DNA of 5,689 nt from an uncultured Planctomycetales bacterium. GTDB taxonomy: Bacteria > Planctomycetota > Planctomycetia > Isosphaerales > Isosphaeraceae. Both the position numbers and the translations under genes were made by a program. Each line of letters starts with the position of its first letter. The stretch's first letter is position 1. Positions 1-5,689 of this stretch are shown piece after piece. Below the pieces are notes generated by a model. The model saw only the letters and a list, made by a program, of their open reading frames with translations, was not told the origin of the DNA and searched no databases. The DNA lies in contig CALKTZ010000780.1 in the NCBI GenBank assembly GCA_937997355.1, positions 1-5,689 on the forward strand, read 5' to 3'.

Positions 1-117
1 GTCCGCAGAATCGTAGGCGCGATCGAATGAGGCGTCAAGGTTGTGACGATCGATCAACAGCTTGAATGTTCCGGACTGGCGGGTAGTTCGCGCGAGGGTG
101 TTCGGCGATTGGTTCAT
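1..117 (-). CDS. N-terminal fragment of an unidentified protein, cut by the window edge
   Basis: An open frame starts at an ATG at 117-115 and runs in phase to the left edge, giving 39 codons (MNQSPNTLARTTRQSGTFKL and onward, ending DRAYDSAD at the edge). Third positions are mostly G or C, as in the neighbouring genes, and all three plus-strand frames contain stops here, which supports coding on the minus strand. The Shine-Dalgarno match is poor (GGCCGGA just before the ATG). The fragment shows no signal peptide, membrane segment or motif I recognise, so no function is assigned. It starts 64 bases after the stop of the large fusion gene, on the same strand, so co-transcription is possible unless the hairpin at 132-156 ends the transcript. 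The start could also be internal or further downstream. Confidence 0.5.
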   Translation of the reverse strand, partial: MNQSPNTLARTTRQSGTFKLLIDRHNLDASFDRAYDSAD

Positions 118-131
118 TCCGGCCGTTTTGG

Positions 132-156
132 CCCCGGCTTATTGCCCGGGCCGGGG
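132..156 (-). terminator. GC-rich hairpin after the large gene, possible terminator
   Basis: A perfect 7-bp stem, CCCCGGC at 132-138 pairing with GCCGGGG at 150-156, encloses an 11-base loop. It starts 25 bases past the stop codon of the large gene. No T-run follows on either strand, so it is not a classic Rho-independent terminator. It could protect the 3' end of the mRNA, or lie in the 5' leader of the next gene. Confidence 0.3.
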
Positions 157-181
157 ATGATCACGAACTGGGGGCATTCAC

Positions 182-3100
182 TCACTCGACGATCATCACT
201 CCGTTCATGACCATCCAATGTCCGGGGAAGGTGCAGAGGTAGGGATAGCTGCCCTTCTCCGCGGGAGCCTGGAAGGAGATGATCATCTGATTGCTCGGCT
301 GGACGATGTCGGTATAGACGATGATGTCGTCCGTTATCGGGATATAATTCCGGATGGCCGCATCCGGATCGGAGACGACCTTGTTGACGAGTTCGCCCAC
401 CTTCGAGAGTGTTCCCGGCTTGATCAGAGCCCAGTTATGGGGTACGACGTCGGGATTGGCGAAGGTGAGCATGATCGGTTCCCCCGCCTTCACCTTGAAC
501 GATCTGGTGGCGAAGGTCAGGTTCTTGCCCGCTTCGATCACGATGGGCCGAGCTTGCCGGTTGCGGGTGGCCCAGGGATTCGGGATCGGCTTGAAGGCGA
601 GCGAGGCCATATCGGCGAGGATGGGATGCGCCGCGATCGTTTTGGGACGAGGCTGATAGCCGGTAAAGCCGGTAAAAGGTGGGGCGAGCTTGTGGATCGT
701 CGCGAATAGATCGCGATGGACGTCCGTCTCCACGCCGACTCGCAGATGGAGTTGGTTCACGGGCTGAAGATCCGGGATTTCCAGGAAGAGGGAGCGGCCG
801 TCGGCCAACGCGTGGGCCGAGCGGATCTCCAGGGGGTCGTGTCCGGGCATCCCCGGATGCCGCGTCGAGAATTCGAGCGAACCGTAGGACTGGCTGTATC
901 GATAATTCCAAACCTGGGCGAAGTGGCTTTTGACTTGCTCCGCGACGACGCGATCGATCGGGTTGGAGAAACTCAGGAGTACGCCATTCTCATGGGCGTG
1001 GAACTGGACGGGAAATTGAGCGGGGGCGCCGGTGTATCGCATGCGCTGAAAGCAGCCGTCGAGGGGCGTGTAGGTTCCCCACCCCCCCATCCCCGAAACA
1101 TAGAGTTGGCCATCCTTGGGGTTGAATCGGCCCCGATGGCTCCCCGAGAGGAAGTCCCCTGGAAGAGGTATAACGGCCCCTTGCGGCTGCCCATCGACAC
1201 GCTCTCGAAGGATCAGAAACGGTGTGCCCGTCCCATAGGAGAAATGGATCATCTGCCCCTGAAGTGGTCCCCAACGATCACCGGAAACATACACCTGGCC
1301 GCCGCTTGAATTATCGAGCCCGCGAGGTAGATAAACGAGAGGGACGTCGGGAGGTTGGTTCTTGAGAGGGCCGGGGTATCCGTAGTGGCCGCCGGCGCGG
1401 ACCTCGCAAATCATCGAGGTCGGGACCCACTCCCCCTCGGAATTCGGGACGGTGATCGTCCCATCGGGGGTGAGGCCGAGCCCGTCGGGATTGCGGAAAC
1501 CGGTCGCCAGCACCTTGATGTCCTTGCCGTTCGGCGCGATTTTCAGCAACCCCGCCTTGCCGGAAACCGTGTAGAAGTTCCCCAGGGAGTCTCGTTCGAG
1601 TCCGCAGATGAAGTCATGGCCGGCCGGTGAGGTGTCATAGGCGTTGGTCACGCACTCATACAGATCCGCTTCGCCATCCCCATCGAGATCGCGAAGGCGG
1701 GTGATTTGATCGCGGCCCAGGACATACGCGTGACCGTCGAAAACGACCAGTCCCAGGGCATGATGCAACCCCGAGGCAAATCGCCGCCAGCGAACCTGCG
1801 ACAGGGAGGCGTCGAGTCCGTCCACGCGCCACACGTCCCCTTGCATCGTGCAGACCAACGCCGTCCCATCCGGAAGAAAATCGTGTCCGCCAAAAAAGAG
1901 GGGGGTCTTCCAGGGATTTTCGAAGGGAGGTTCGATCGTGTCGATCGCGTAGGGCTTCGTTGTTCCGAGCGAGCCTCTCGCCGTGAAGACCTGGGGCCAT
2001 TGCGCGGCACCACCCCGGGTCAGGTTGCGCAACGGGTGGGTGTCGGCGGGAGCGACAACCCGCGTGAACTGACCGCCTTCGACCCAGGGGGCATCGAGGT
2101 AATCAACGCCATCGATGCGATACGCGAACACAACCCGCTCCCCGCTCCGATAGAAACCGAGATACTTGAATGGCTTGTTTGGCCTGGTCCCGGCCGGGCG
2201 AGGGAGAGGTTTGCCTTCGAGCGTGAGCCCGTCCATGAAGCCATGGCGGACGCTTGAGAACTTGACGAATCCCCCTTCCCAGAGAGCCTCATAGCAAAGC
2301 GTCGTGGGATCGAAGCAGGTGGAGAGCTCCCCCTTTTCGCCGAGGCGTATGCAAACGCCTTTGGGGATCGTAAGGTTCGCTCCACGGAAGATCCCCGAGA
2401 TGAGGGTCCCTAAATCGACGCTGTTCCATCGATCGTCGGCCCAGCTCGCTTCATTTTGATTGCCCCAGTGTCCGAAGCTCCCTCCATCGAGGCCTGGGAA
2501 TGGCGGGAGGAGAGCGGGGACGTCGGCCTGTTTGCGAAAATACTCCGCTTCCTTGGCATAGAATTCATAGACGCGATCCCGATTCACCGGGTGCAGCCGG
2601 TTGGGCCATTCCTCGGGACGGATCGGCCCCTTGTCGAACGGGAAGTTCGCCGGGGCATGCGATTGCACATGCTTGACCAGCGATACGGTGTCCGTACCCT
2701 TCCGGCCAAGCTCCAGCAGAAAACGCACCAGGTCCTGGCGCTGGCCGGATGTCATCGATGCGGCGAGCCCATCGGGCATCAAGGTTCCCTGATCGCGGAT
2801 CTCCTCGATCTCTGCCTTTGGGATTCGGATTCGCTCTTCGGTCGCGGCATCTCGGATGACAATCTCGCGTTCGGTTTCTTCCTGCTTGTATCCTTGAATC
2901 AGCTTTCCTTCGTTTGTCGCGATGGCGATCGCGGCATACCCGTCCTTGATTTGCTTCCTGGGATAGAGGAACGCCTCGACGATTTGCTCCGGCGGGACGC
3001 ATGCCCCTACGGTTGTGAGATCCGGCCCGACCGCTCCCCCCTTCGCCCCAACTCGATGGCAGGAGATGCAGGCGAAATTCGAGGCGACGAAAACATCGGC

Positions 3101-4185
3101 GCCCCGCCGGGCATCGCCGTGGGCATTGGCGTCGCGAATCAGTTGCGCCACTGCTTCGGCTTCCGGGTCGGGTTTGGCCGAGACGGCTTTCTCCGGCCGG
3201 GGCGGAACCGCGGTTCTGGGCTTGGGCGCAGGGCCGGCGGATTTCCCCGAGAGTTGGAGGACGAGCCAATCGAGGCCGTCGAGATTGTCTTTCAAGCGTT
3301 CCTCGGCGTCGTCCATGGTGTGTCCCAGGATGCCGATGGGCCCACGATAGCCGCTGTCTCGGATTGTTCGGAGCAATTGCAAATCCAGGGCGCCTTGGCC
3401 GAGCGGCAGGATTTTGCGACCGACCTTGTCGCCGCCCGGATCCATGCCATTCAGGTTGAGGCTGACCAAGTAGGGTTTCATCTTCGTCAGGAGTGCTGGG
3501 AAACGGTCGAGATGATCGTGTCCATGGTGAAGGTTGTAGACGATCCCCACATTGGAGACCCCTTCCCCTTTCAACCTTTCGACGATGGCAATCTGATTGT
3601 CGGGTTCACCGAACCAACCGCCGTGATTGTAGAGGGCCACCGAGCAGCCGATCTTGGCGGCTTCCTCGGCAAGCGGCTTGAGCTTCTCCGCCGCGACTTT
3701 GACCCTGCGGTCCTGCTCGGGGCCGGCGACCAGGTTCGGACCGAGATCGAGGAGAGCCCAGAGTTGGGCCTTCACCTCGTTTCGCTTCAGCACGTCCAGG
3801 ATGATCCGGGACTCTCGATTCAACTCGCCGGGGGCCGTCCAGAAGGCGTCGAGCGAGACGCCATGCTTCTTGAGGGCCTGATCTCGGCGTCGAACGTGGG
3901 GATGTCGTCGGCCCGCCAGTCATAGGCGAAATGCTTGAACCCGAGTTTCTCGAGCATCGCCGCTCGTTCCTCGGGCTTGCGCTTCTTCGAGTCGAACGGC
4001 ACGATGCACCAGGCGATCAGGTTGTCGCGAGCGAAGAGCCGCGAGGTTACATCCGAGGCCGGTTCCGCGGCGTGCGTTGGCTTCCAATTCGCCAACAGAA
4101 GACCGGCACCGCCGACAACCGCGCAGACGAACAGCCCCCATCGGACCCCCTGCATTCGAGAACCGACCCATCGCGATCTTGACAT
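182..4185 (-). CDS. Secreted fusion: TIM barrel, haem c, DUF6797-like, propeller, azurin-like domain (frameshifted)
   Basis: With one missing base restored near 3880 the gene encodes about 1334 residues. In order: signal peptide (1 to about 40; hydrophobic core GLFVCAVVGGAGLLLA, likely cut at THA/AEP); xylose-isomerase-like TIM barrel (about 48-312); Pro/Ala linker (315-346); mono-haem domain with CISCH at 373-377 and probable Met ligand 470 in GTLMPDG, like the Planctomycetes/Verrucomicrobia CxxCH domain; DUF6797-like region (about 510-665); beta-propeller like soluble sugar dehydrogenases (about 680-1050), with Ca-binding-like DLDGDGEADL at 833-842; a small beta-rich module (about 1055-1160); and an azurin-like domain (1216-1334) with copper ligands His1250, Cys1318, His1323 and Met1327. 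The ATG at 4185 is chosen for its GAGGAG 7 bases upstream; an ATG at 4218 has no such site. Likely periplasmic oxidation of a carbohydrate with haem-to-copper electron transfer: this role is inferred, the domains are read from motifs. The break may be a sequencing error or real inactivation. Confidence 0.88.
3878..3882 (-). other. Single-base frameshift inside the TIM-barrel domain
   Basis: Read on the minus strand, the 5' frame ends ...GAG ATC and the 3' frame resumes CAG GCC CTC AAG, with both needing the same C at 3880. Adding one C gives GAG ATC CAG GCC, which joins FDAEI to QALKKHGVSLDAFW as continuous TIM-barrel sequence. Without it the 5' frame runs on into unrelated sequence and stops near 3820, and the 3' part could start only at a TTG at 3823, with no signal peptide. 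The site has no slippery heptamer, so programmed frameshifting is unlikely. Confidence 0.8.
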
Positions 4186-4192
4186 CTTCACG

Positions 4193-4198
4193 CTCCTC
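4193..4198 (-). promoter_or_regulatory. Ribosome binding site that fixes the start of the fusion gene
   Basis: GAGGAG on the minus strand lies 7 bases before the ATG at 4185-4183. It favours this start over the in-frame ATGs at 4218 and 4155, neither of which has a comparable site. The resulting signal peptide has a short basic n-region, as expected. Confidence 0.65.
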
Positions 4199-4213
4199 AG
4201 ACTGCTCCGACAA

Positions 4214-4219
4214 ATCATA
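4214..4219 (-). promoter_or_regulatory. Probable -10 box (TATGAT) for the fusion gene
   Basis: TATGAT on the minus strand matches TATAAT at five of six positions. It lies 28 bases before the chosen ATG, so transcription would start around 4207 and leave a leader of about 22 bases holding the GAGGAG. No convincing -35 hexamer lies 16-18 bases upstream (AACTCT at 17), so an activator or another sigma factor may be needed, or the match may be chance. Confidence 0.35.
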
Positions 4220-4259
4220 ACGCGAACGAGCCGGCCAGAGTTATTCCATCATGACTGAG

Positions 4260-4271
4260 CCTTCGCGAAGG
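4260..4271. repeat. 12-bp perfect palindrome upstream of the fusion gene
   Basis: CCTTCGCGAAGG is a perfect dyad 75 bases upstream of the fusion gene start and about 40 bases upstream of the candidate -10 box. That is a usual place for a regulator to bind, but a 12-bp palindrome can also occur by chance in GC-rich DNA. Confidence 0.35.
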
Positions 4272-4311
4272 TTAGACCCAGCGCGATCGTTCCTGTTCTG
4301 CCACGACTATG

Positions 4312-4328
4312 GAGACGATGATCGTCTC
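4312..4328. repeat. 17-bp odd-centred palindrome, candidate operator
   Basis: GAGACGAT-G-ATCGTCTC has perfect 8-bp arms around one central base. It lies 127 bases upstream of the fusion gene start. An odd-centred dyad of this length is typical of dimeric regulator sites; as RNA it would form only a 7-bp stem with a 3-base loop and no T-run, so a DNA site is more likely than a terminator. No regulator gene is visible in the window. Confidence 0.4.
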
Positions 4329-4373
4329 GGACTCGATCCGATGGAAGCGACGCGGTCATCGTTGATGGTCGTC

Positions 4374-4446
4374 AGGTAGGGCAAAATAGTCTGTCAAAAA
4401 GCATAAAGGTATGCGAGGCGTTGCCGACGGCGCATTTGCCCTATCT
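4374..4446. repeat. Long-spaced inverted repeat bounding a 73-bp segment
   Basis: TAGGGCAAA at 4377-4385 is the exact reverse complement of TTTGCCCTA at 4435-4443. The match extends outward through one G-T mismatch to AGG at 4374-4376 and TCT at 4444-4446, making 12-base arms with 11 exact matches. The interior holds the AT-rich hairpin at 4401-4414 and further short GC-rich complementary stretches. It could be a small mobile-element remnant or a structured RNA; no flanking direct repeat was seen. Confidence 0.4.
4396..4414 (-). terminator. Weak Rho-independent-type terminator downstream of tRNA-Thr
   Basis: On the minus strand GCATA-CCTT-TATGC forms a 5-bp stem with a 4-base loop, followed directly by TTTTT. 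It lies about 115 bases past the 3' end of tRNA-Thr and upstream of the fusion gene's probable promoter, so it is well placed to separate the two transcripts. The stem is short and AT-rich, so termination would be weak. Confidence 0.4.
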
Positions 4447-4527
4447 TGGGATTCAAGGATTAAGGGAATTTGCGGATCGCAAGGAAGGTAGCCGTACGGC
4501 TGAAGAGTAAGGCGGGAACGATCAGAG

Positions 4528-4600
4528 AGCCACCTCAGGGACTCGAACCCTGGACCCCAGCTTTACGAAAGCTGTGCTCTACCAACTGAGCTAAGGTGGC
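4528..4600 (-). tRNA. tRNA-Thr (anticodon CGU)
   Basis: The 73-base minus-strand sequence folds into a full cloverleaf. The acceptor arms GCCACCT and AGGTGGC pair over 7 bp with discriminator U. The D arm is GCTCAGTTGGTAGAGC. The anticodon arm is CAGCT-TTCGTAA-AGCTG with anticodon CGU (plus-strand ACG at 4565-4567), which reads the threonine codon ACG. The T arm is CAGGG-TTCGAGT-CCCTG. The 3' CCA is not encoded and must be added after transcription. The gene is single: no other tRNA adjoins it. It lies 90 bases downstream of the Uma2 gene but has its own promoter. No attachment-site-like duplication of its 3' end was seen in the window. Confidence 0.97.
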
Positions 4601-4621
4601 CGACGATCAATGCGACGTACC

Positions 4622-4650
4622 AAAATAACGGGGATTGTCGGTAAGTGCAA
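4622..4650 (-). promoter_or_regulatory. Sigma-70-type promoter of tRNA-Thr
   Basis: On the minus strand TTGCAC (4650-4645) and TATTTT (4627-4622) are separated by exactly 17 bases and match the -35 and -10 consensus at four or five of six positions each. Transcription would start near 4615, leaving a leader of about 14 bases before the mature tRNA 5' end at 4600, to be removed by RNase P. Confidence 0.55.
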
Positions 4651-4690
4651 GCGAGACAAAGCGAAGTTGATGAAGGTTCGGGCCTGATCC

Positions 4691-5287
4691 TCACTTCAGG
4701 AGATTCGTTGCGAACTCCCGCATCGCCCGCCGCCGCGCCGTCATCCCCCGGGGAGACCGCTCGATCGCCTCCAGGATCTCGGCCGGGCCGACCGGGAACC
4801 AGCCGGATCGCCTGGCGTCCGCGTAGGCCCGATTCTCCCCCAGCCGCCGAATCCGGACCGTCTTGCCGTCGAACTCCCACACCTCAATCGCCCCAATTGC
4901 CGCGTAGATCGCCGACCAATCCGCATCGGGCCGGCGCAGGTCAACCTCGATCACCAGGTCGGGGGCCGGAAACTTCGTGATATCCTCCTCCCTCGATGCC
5001 ACCAGGGCCTCTGTCGCCCGGAGCTTCACCGGGTCCAGGTAGAACGCCGAGTCCGCCTCGGCTCCCTTCCTCGCTCCCGGAGCCTTCCAGGTCGTCAAGC
5101 CCAGGGCGATTGGGTCGCCCCCCATCGCCTCGCCTAACGCCGCCACCAGGTCAGCTAACCGCTCCGCGTAGTCCTCGTGATGGAAACTCGGGCTCATGAT
5201 CTCCAACTCCCCGTCGTCGAAGGACAGCCGCCCTCCGCGCGTCCGATCGGCCAGCCCTTCGAACGTCTCCCAGGACACCCCCGACAT
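4691..5287 (-). CDS. Uma2 family (DUF820) putative endonuclease
   Basis: A 198-residue protein with the marks of the Uma2 family of PD-(D/E)XK nuclease-fold proteins: VSWETFEGLAD (4-14), GELEIMSPSFHHEDYAERL (26-44), GAEADSAFY (75-83), PDLVIEVD (109-116) and IYAAIGAIEVWEFDG (127-141). Asp79, Asp110 and Glu114 are the probable active-site acids; the Lys usual in the motif is not obvious. Family members are about 180-210 residues long, so this is nearly complete. The biological role of Uma2 proteins is poorly known; DNA cleavage is inferred from fold. The ATG at 5287 has no Shine-Dalgarno match. A better start, ATG 5337 preceded by AGGAGA, lies 50 bases upstream but in another frame, so the natural protein probably had about 17 more residues and the 5' end carries an indel. 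It lies downstream of the glycosyltransferase on the same strand, possibly co-transcribed. Confidence 0.88.
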   Translation of the reverse strand: MSGVSWETFEGLADRTRGGRLSFDDGELEIMSPSFHHEDYAERLADLVAALGEAMGGDPIALGLTTWKAPGARKGAEADSAFYLDPVKLRATEALVASREEDITKFPAPDLVIEVDLRRPDADWSAIYAAIGAIEVWEFDGKTVRIRRLGENRAYADARRSGWFPVGPAEILEAIERSPRGMTARRRAMREFATNLLK

Positions 5288-5349
5288 CCGGATGTAGGTA
5301 TCCGCGTCTTGATCGTCGACGTCGTTGATGTCGCCATGGATTATCTCCT
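5288..5349 (-). other. Probable true 5' end of the Uma2 gene, out of frame
   Basis: AGGAGA (5349-5344) lies 6 bases before an ATG at 5337-5335, which opens MATSTTSTIKTRIPT, a low-complexity Thr/Ser start plausible for an Uma2 N-terminus. Left as is, this frame stops after about 60 codons. Adding one base (or losing two) before 5287 joins it to the IRMSGVSWETFE frame of the Uma2 body. The Uma2 frame itself is open upstream only to a TAG at about 5350 and has no start codon before 5287. Confidence 0.45.
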
Positions 5350-5376
5350 ACCTGAGATCGCGCGCGGAAAATGCTG

Positions 5377-5689
5377 TTAACGCGGCCCTGCCGCGAGCGC
5401 TTTCTCGTAGACTTCGAGATAACGATCGAGATTGCGATCCATCGCGAAGTATTCACGAGCGATCGGCTGGGTCGCAGCCGCGAGTCGGGACGCCAATTCC
5501 GGATCGGTCAATACTCGGATAATTCCGTCGGCCAAGGGGTCGGGGGCAACATCGGTGAGAAGGCCGGCTCCCGACTCGCCGAGCAGTTTCTTGTAGTCGC
5601 CGAAGTCGGTCGCCACGATGGGGCGCCCCGCCGCCAGATACACCGCGATCTTGCTCTGGACGGAGTAGTTTTCGCGGCAGGCCAGGCGG
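5377..5689 (-). CDS. C-terminal part of a GT4-like glycosyltransferase, cut by the window edge
   Basis: The frame is open from the right edge to a TAA at 5379-5377, giving about 103 residues. The start is outside the window; a GTG at 5643 is internal. The sequence is typical of the C-terminal, donor-nucleotide-binding half of group 1 (GT4, GT-B fold) glycosyltransferases: NYSVQSKIAVYLAAGRPIVA, then TDFGDYKKLLGESGAGLL, then DPLADGIIRVLTDPELASRL and a C-terminal helix. The usual acidic residue of the EX7E signature is replaced here by TDFGD...E, so the donor contact may differ from the classical form. Such enzymes transfer sugars from nucleotide-sugar donors to lipid, polysaccharide or protein acceptors, often at the cytoplasmic face of the membrane. 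The acceptor cannot be told from this fragment. The stop is 39 bases before the probable Uma2 start, with no clear terminator between. Confidence 0.88.
   Translation of the reverse strand, partial: RLACRENYSVQSKIAVYLAAGRPIVATDFGDYKKLLGESGAGLLTDVAPDPLADGIIRVLTDPELASRLAAATQPIAREYFAMDRNLDRYLEVYEKALAAGPR

Larger units (their letters stand above)
4186..4527. other. Gene-free spacer between tRNA-Thr and the fusion gene
   Basis: I see no credible coding sequence in these 342 bases. They hold, from the tRNA side, a 12-bp palindrome (AGCCGTACGGCT, 4490-4501), the long-spaced inverted repeat with its internal terminator-like hairpin (4374-4446), two palindromes (4312-4328 and 4260-4271) and the candidate -10 box and ribosome binding site of the fusion gene. 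Confidence 0.6.

Noticed and set aside
3821..3823. TTG as the natural start of the fusion gene
   Set aside because: It lies mid-domain, without a ribosome binding site or signal peptide. The sequence upstream in the same frame (QALKKHGVSLDAFWTAPGE) is clearly part of the barrel.
3870..3890. Programmed ribosomal frameshifting in the fusion gene
   Set aside because: The minus-strand sequence GAGATCAGGCCC has no slippery heptamer, and I saw no stimulatory hairpin next to it.
2456..3925. Long open frame on the plus strand inside the fusion gene
   Set aside because: Its translation has no recognisable domain, while the minus strand encodes clear barrel, CxxCH and DUF6797-like sequence over the same bases. 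It is an artefact of GC-rich codon use.
4216..4218. ATG at 4218 as start of the fusion gene
   Set aside because: It would add 11 residues before the signal peptide, overlaps the candidate -10 box, and has no ribosome binding site. ATG 4185 has GAGGAG at good spacing.
4392..4397. Perfect TTGACA -35 hexamer on the minus strand
   Set aside because: No acceptable -10 box lies 16-18 bases downstream (TGACGA at 17), and the hexamer overlaps the T-run of the hairpin.
4490..4501. AGCCGTACGGCT palindrome as terminator of tRNA-Thr
   Set aside because: A 4-bp stem with a 4-base loop and no T-run after it is too weak. It is kept only as a dyad in the spacer description.
4528..4600. tRNA-Thr as the attachment site of an integrated element
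   Set aside because: No integrase gene and no second copy of the tRNA 3' end appear in the window.

Overview
The window looks like chromosome of a GC-rich planctomycete, possibly of the Isosphaeraceae/Gemmataceae type. This is inferred from gene content: a secreted protein with the CxxCH haem-binding domain typical of Planctomycetes/Verrucomicrobia joined to a DUF6797-like region and a dehydrogenase-type propeller, plus an Uma2 (DUF820) nuclease, a family often multiplied in this phylum. No database search was possible. Every gene seen lies on the minus strand, so transcription runs from right to left.

From the right edge: the C-terminal part of a GT4-like glycosyltransferase (5377-5689), then an Uma2-family gene (4691-5287, probably starting at 5337 with a small frame disruption), then tRNA-Thr(CGU) at 4528-4600 with a recognisable promoter. 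A gene-free stretch of about 340 bases (4186-4527) follows. It holds a weak terminator-like hairpin, a long-spaced inverted repeat, three perfect dyads and the probable -10 box of the next gene.

Most of the window (182-4185) is one very large gene. Allowing for a one-base deletion near 3880, it encodes about 1334 residues: signal peptide, xylose-isomerase-like TIM barrel, Pro/Ala linker, mono-haem c-type domain, DUF6797-like region, beta-propeller, a small beta-rich module and a C-terminal azurin-like type-1 copper domain. A GC-rich hairpin follows its stop, and the first 39 codons of another gene run off the left edge.

The large protein is the highlight. It would put a possible sugar-handling barrel, a propeller of the sugar-dehydrogenase type, a haem and a blue-copper site on one exported chain, suggesting carbohydrate oxidation coupled to internal electron transfer. 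That role is inference. The other genes look like unrelated housekeeping or accessory neighbours. Frame breaks in two genes suggest either assembly indels or recent decay.
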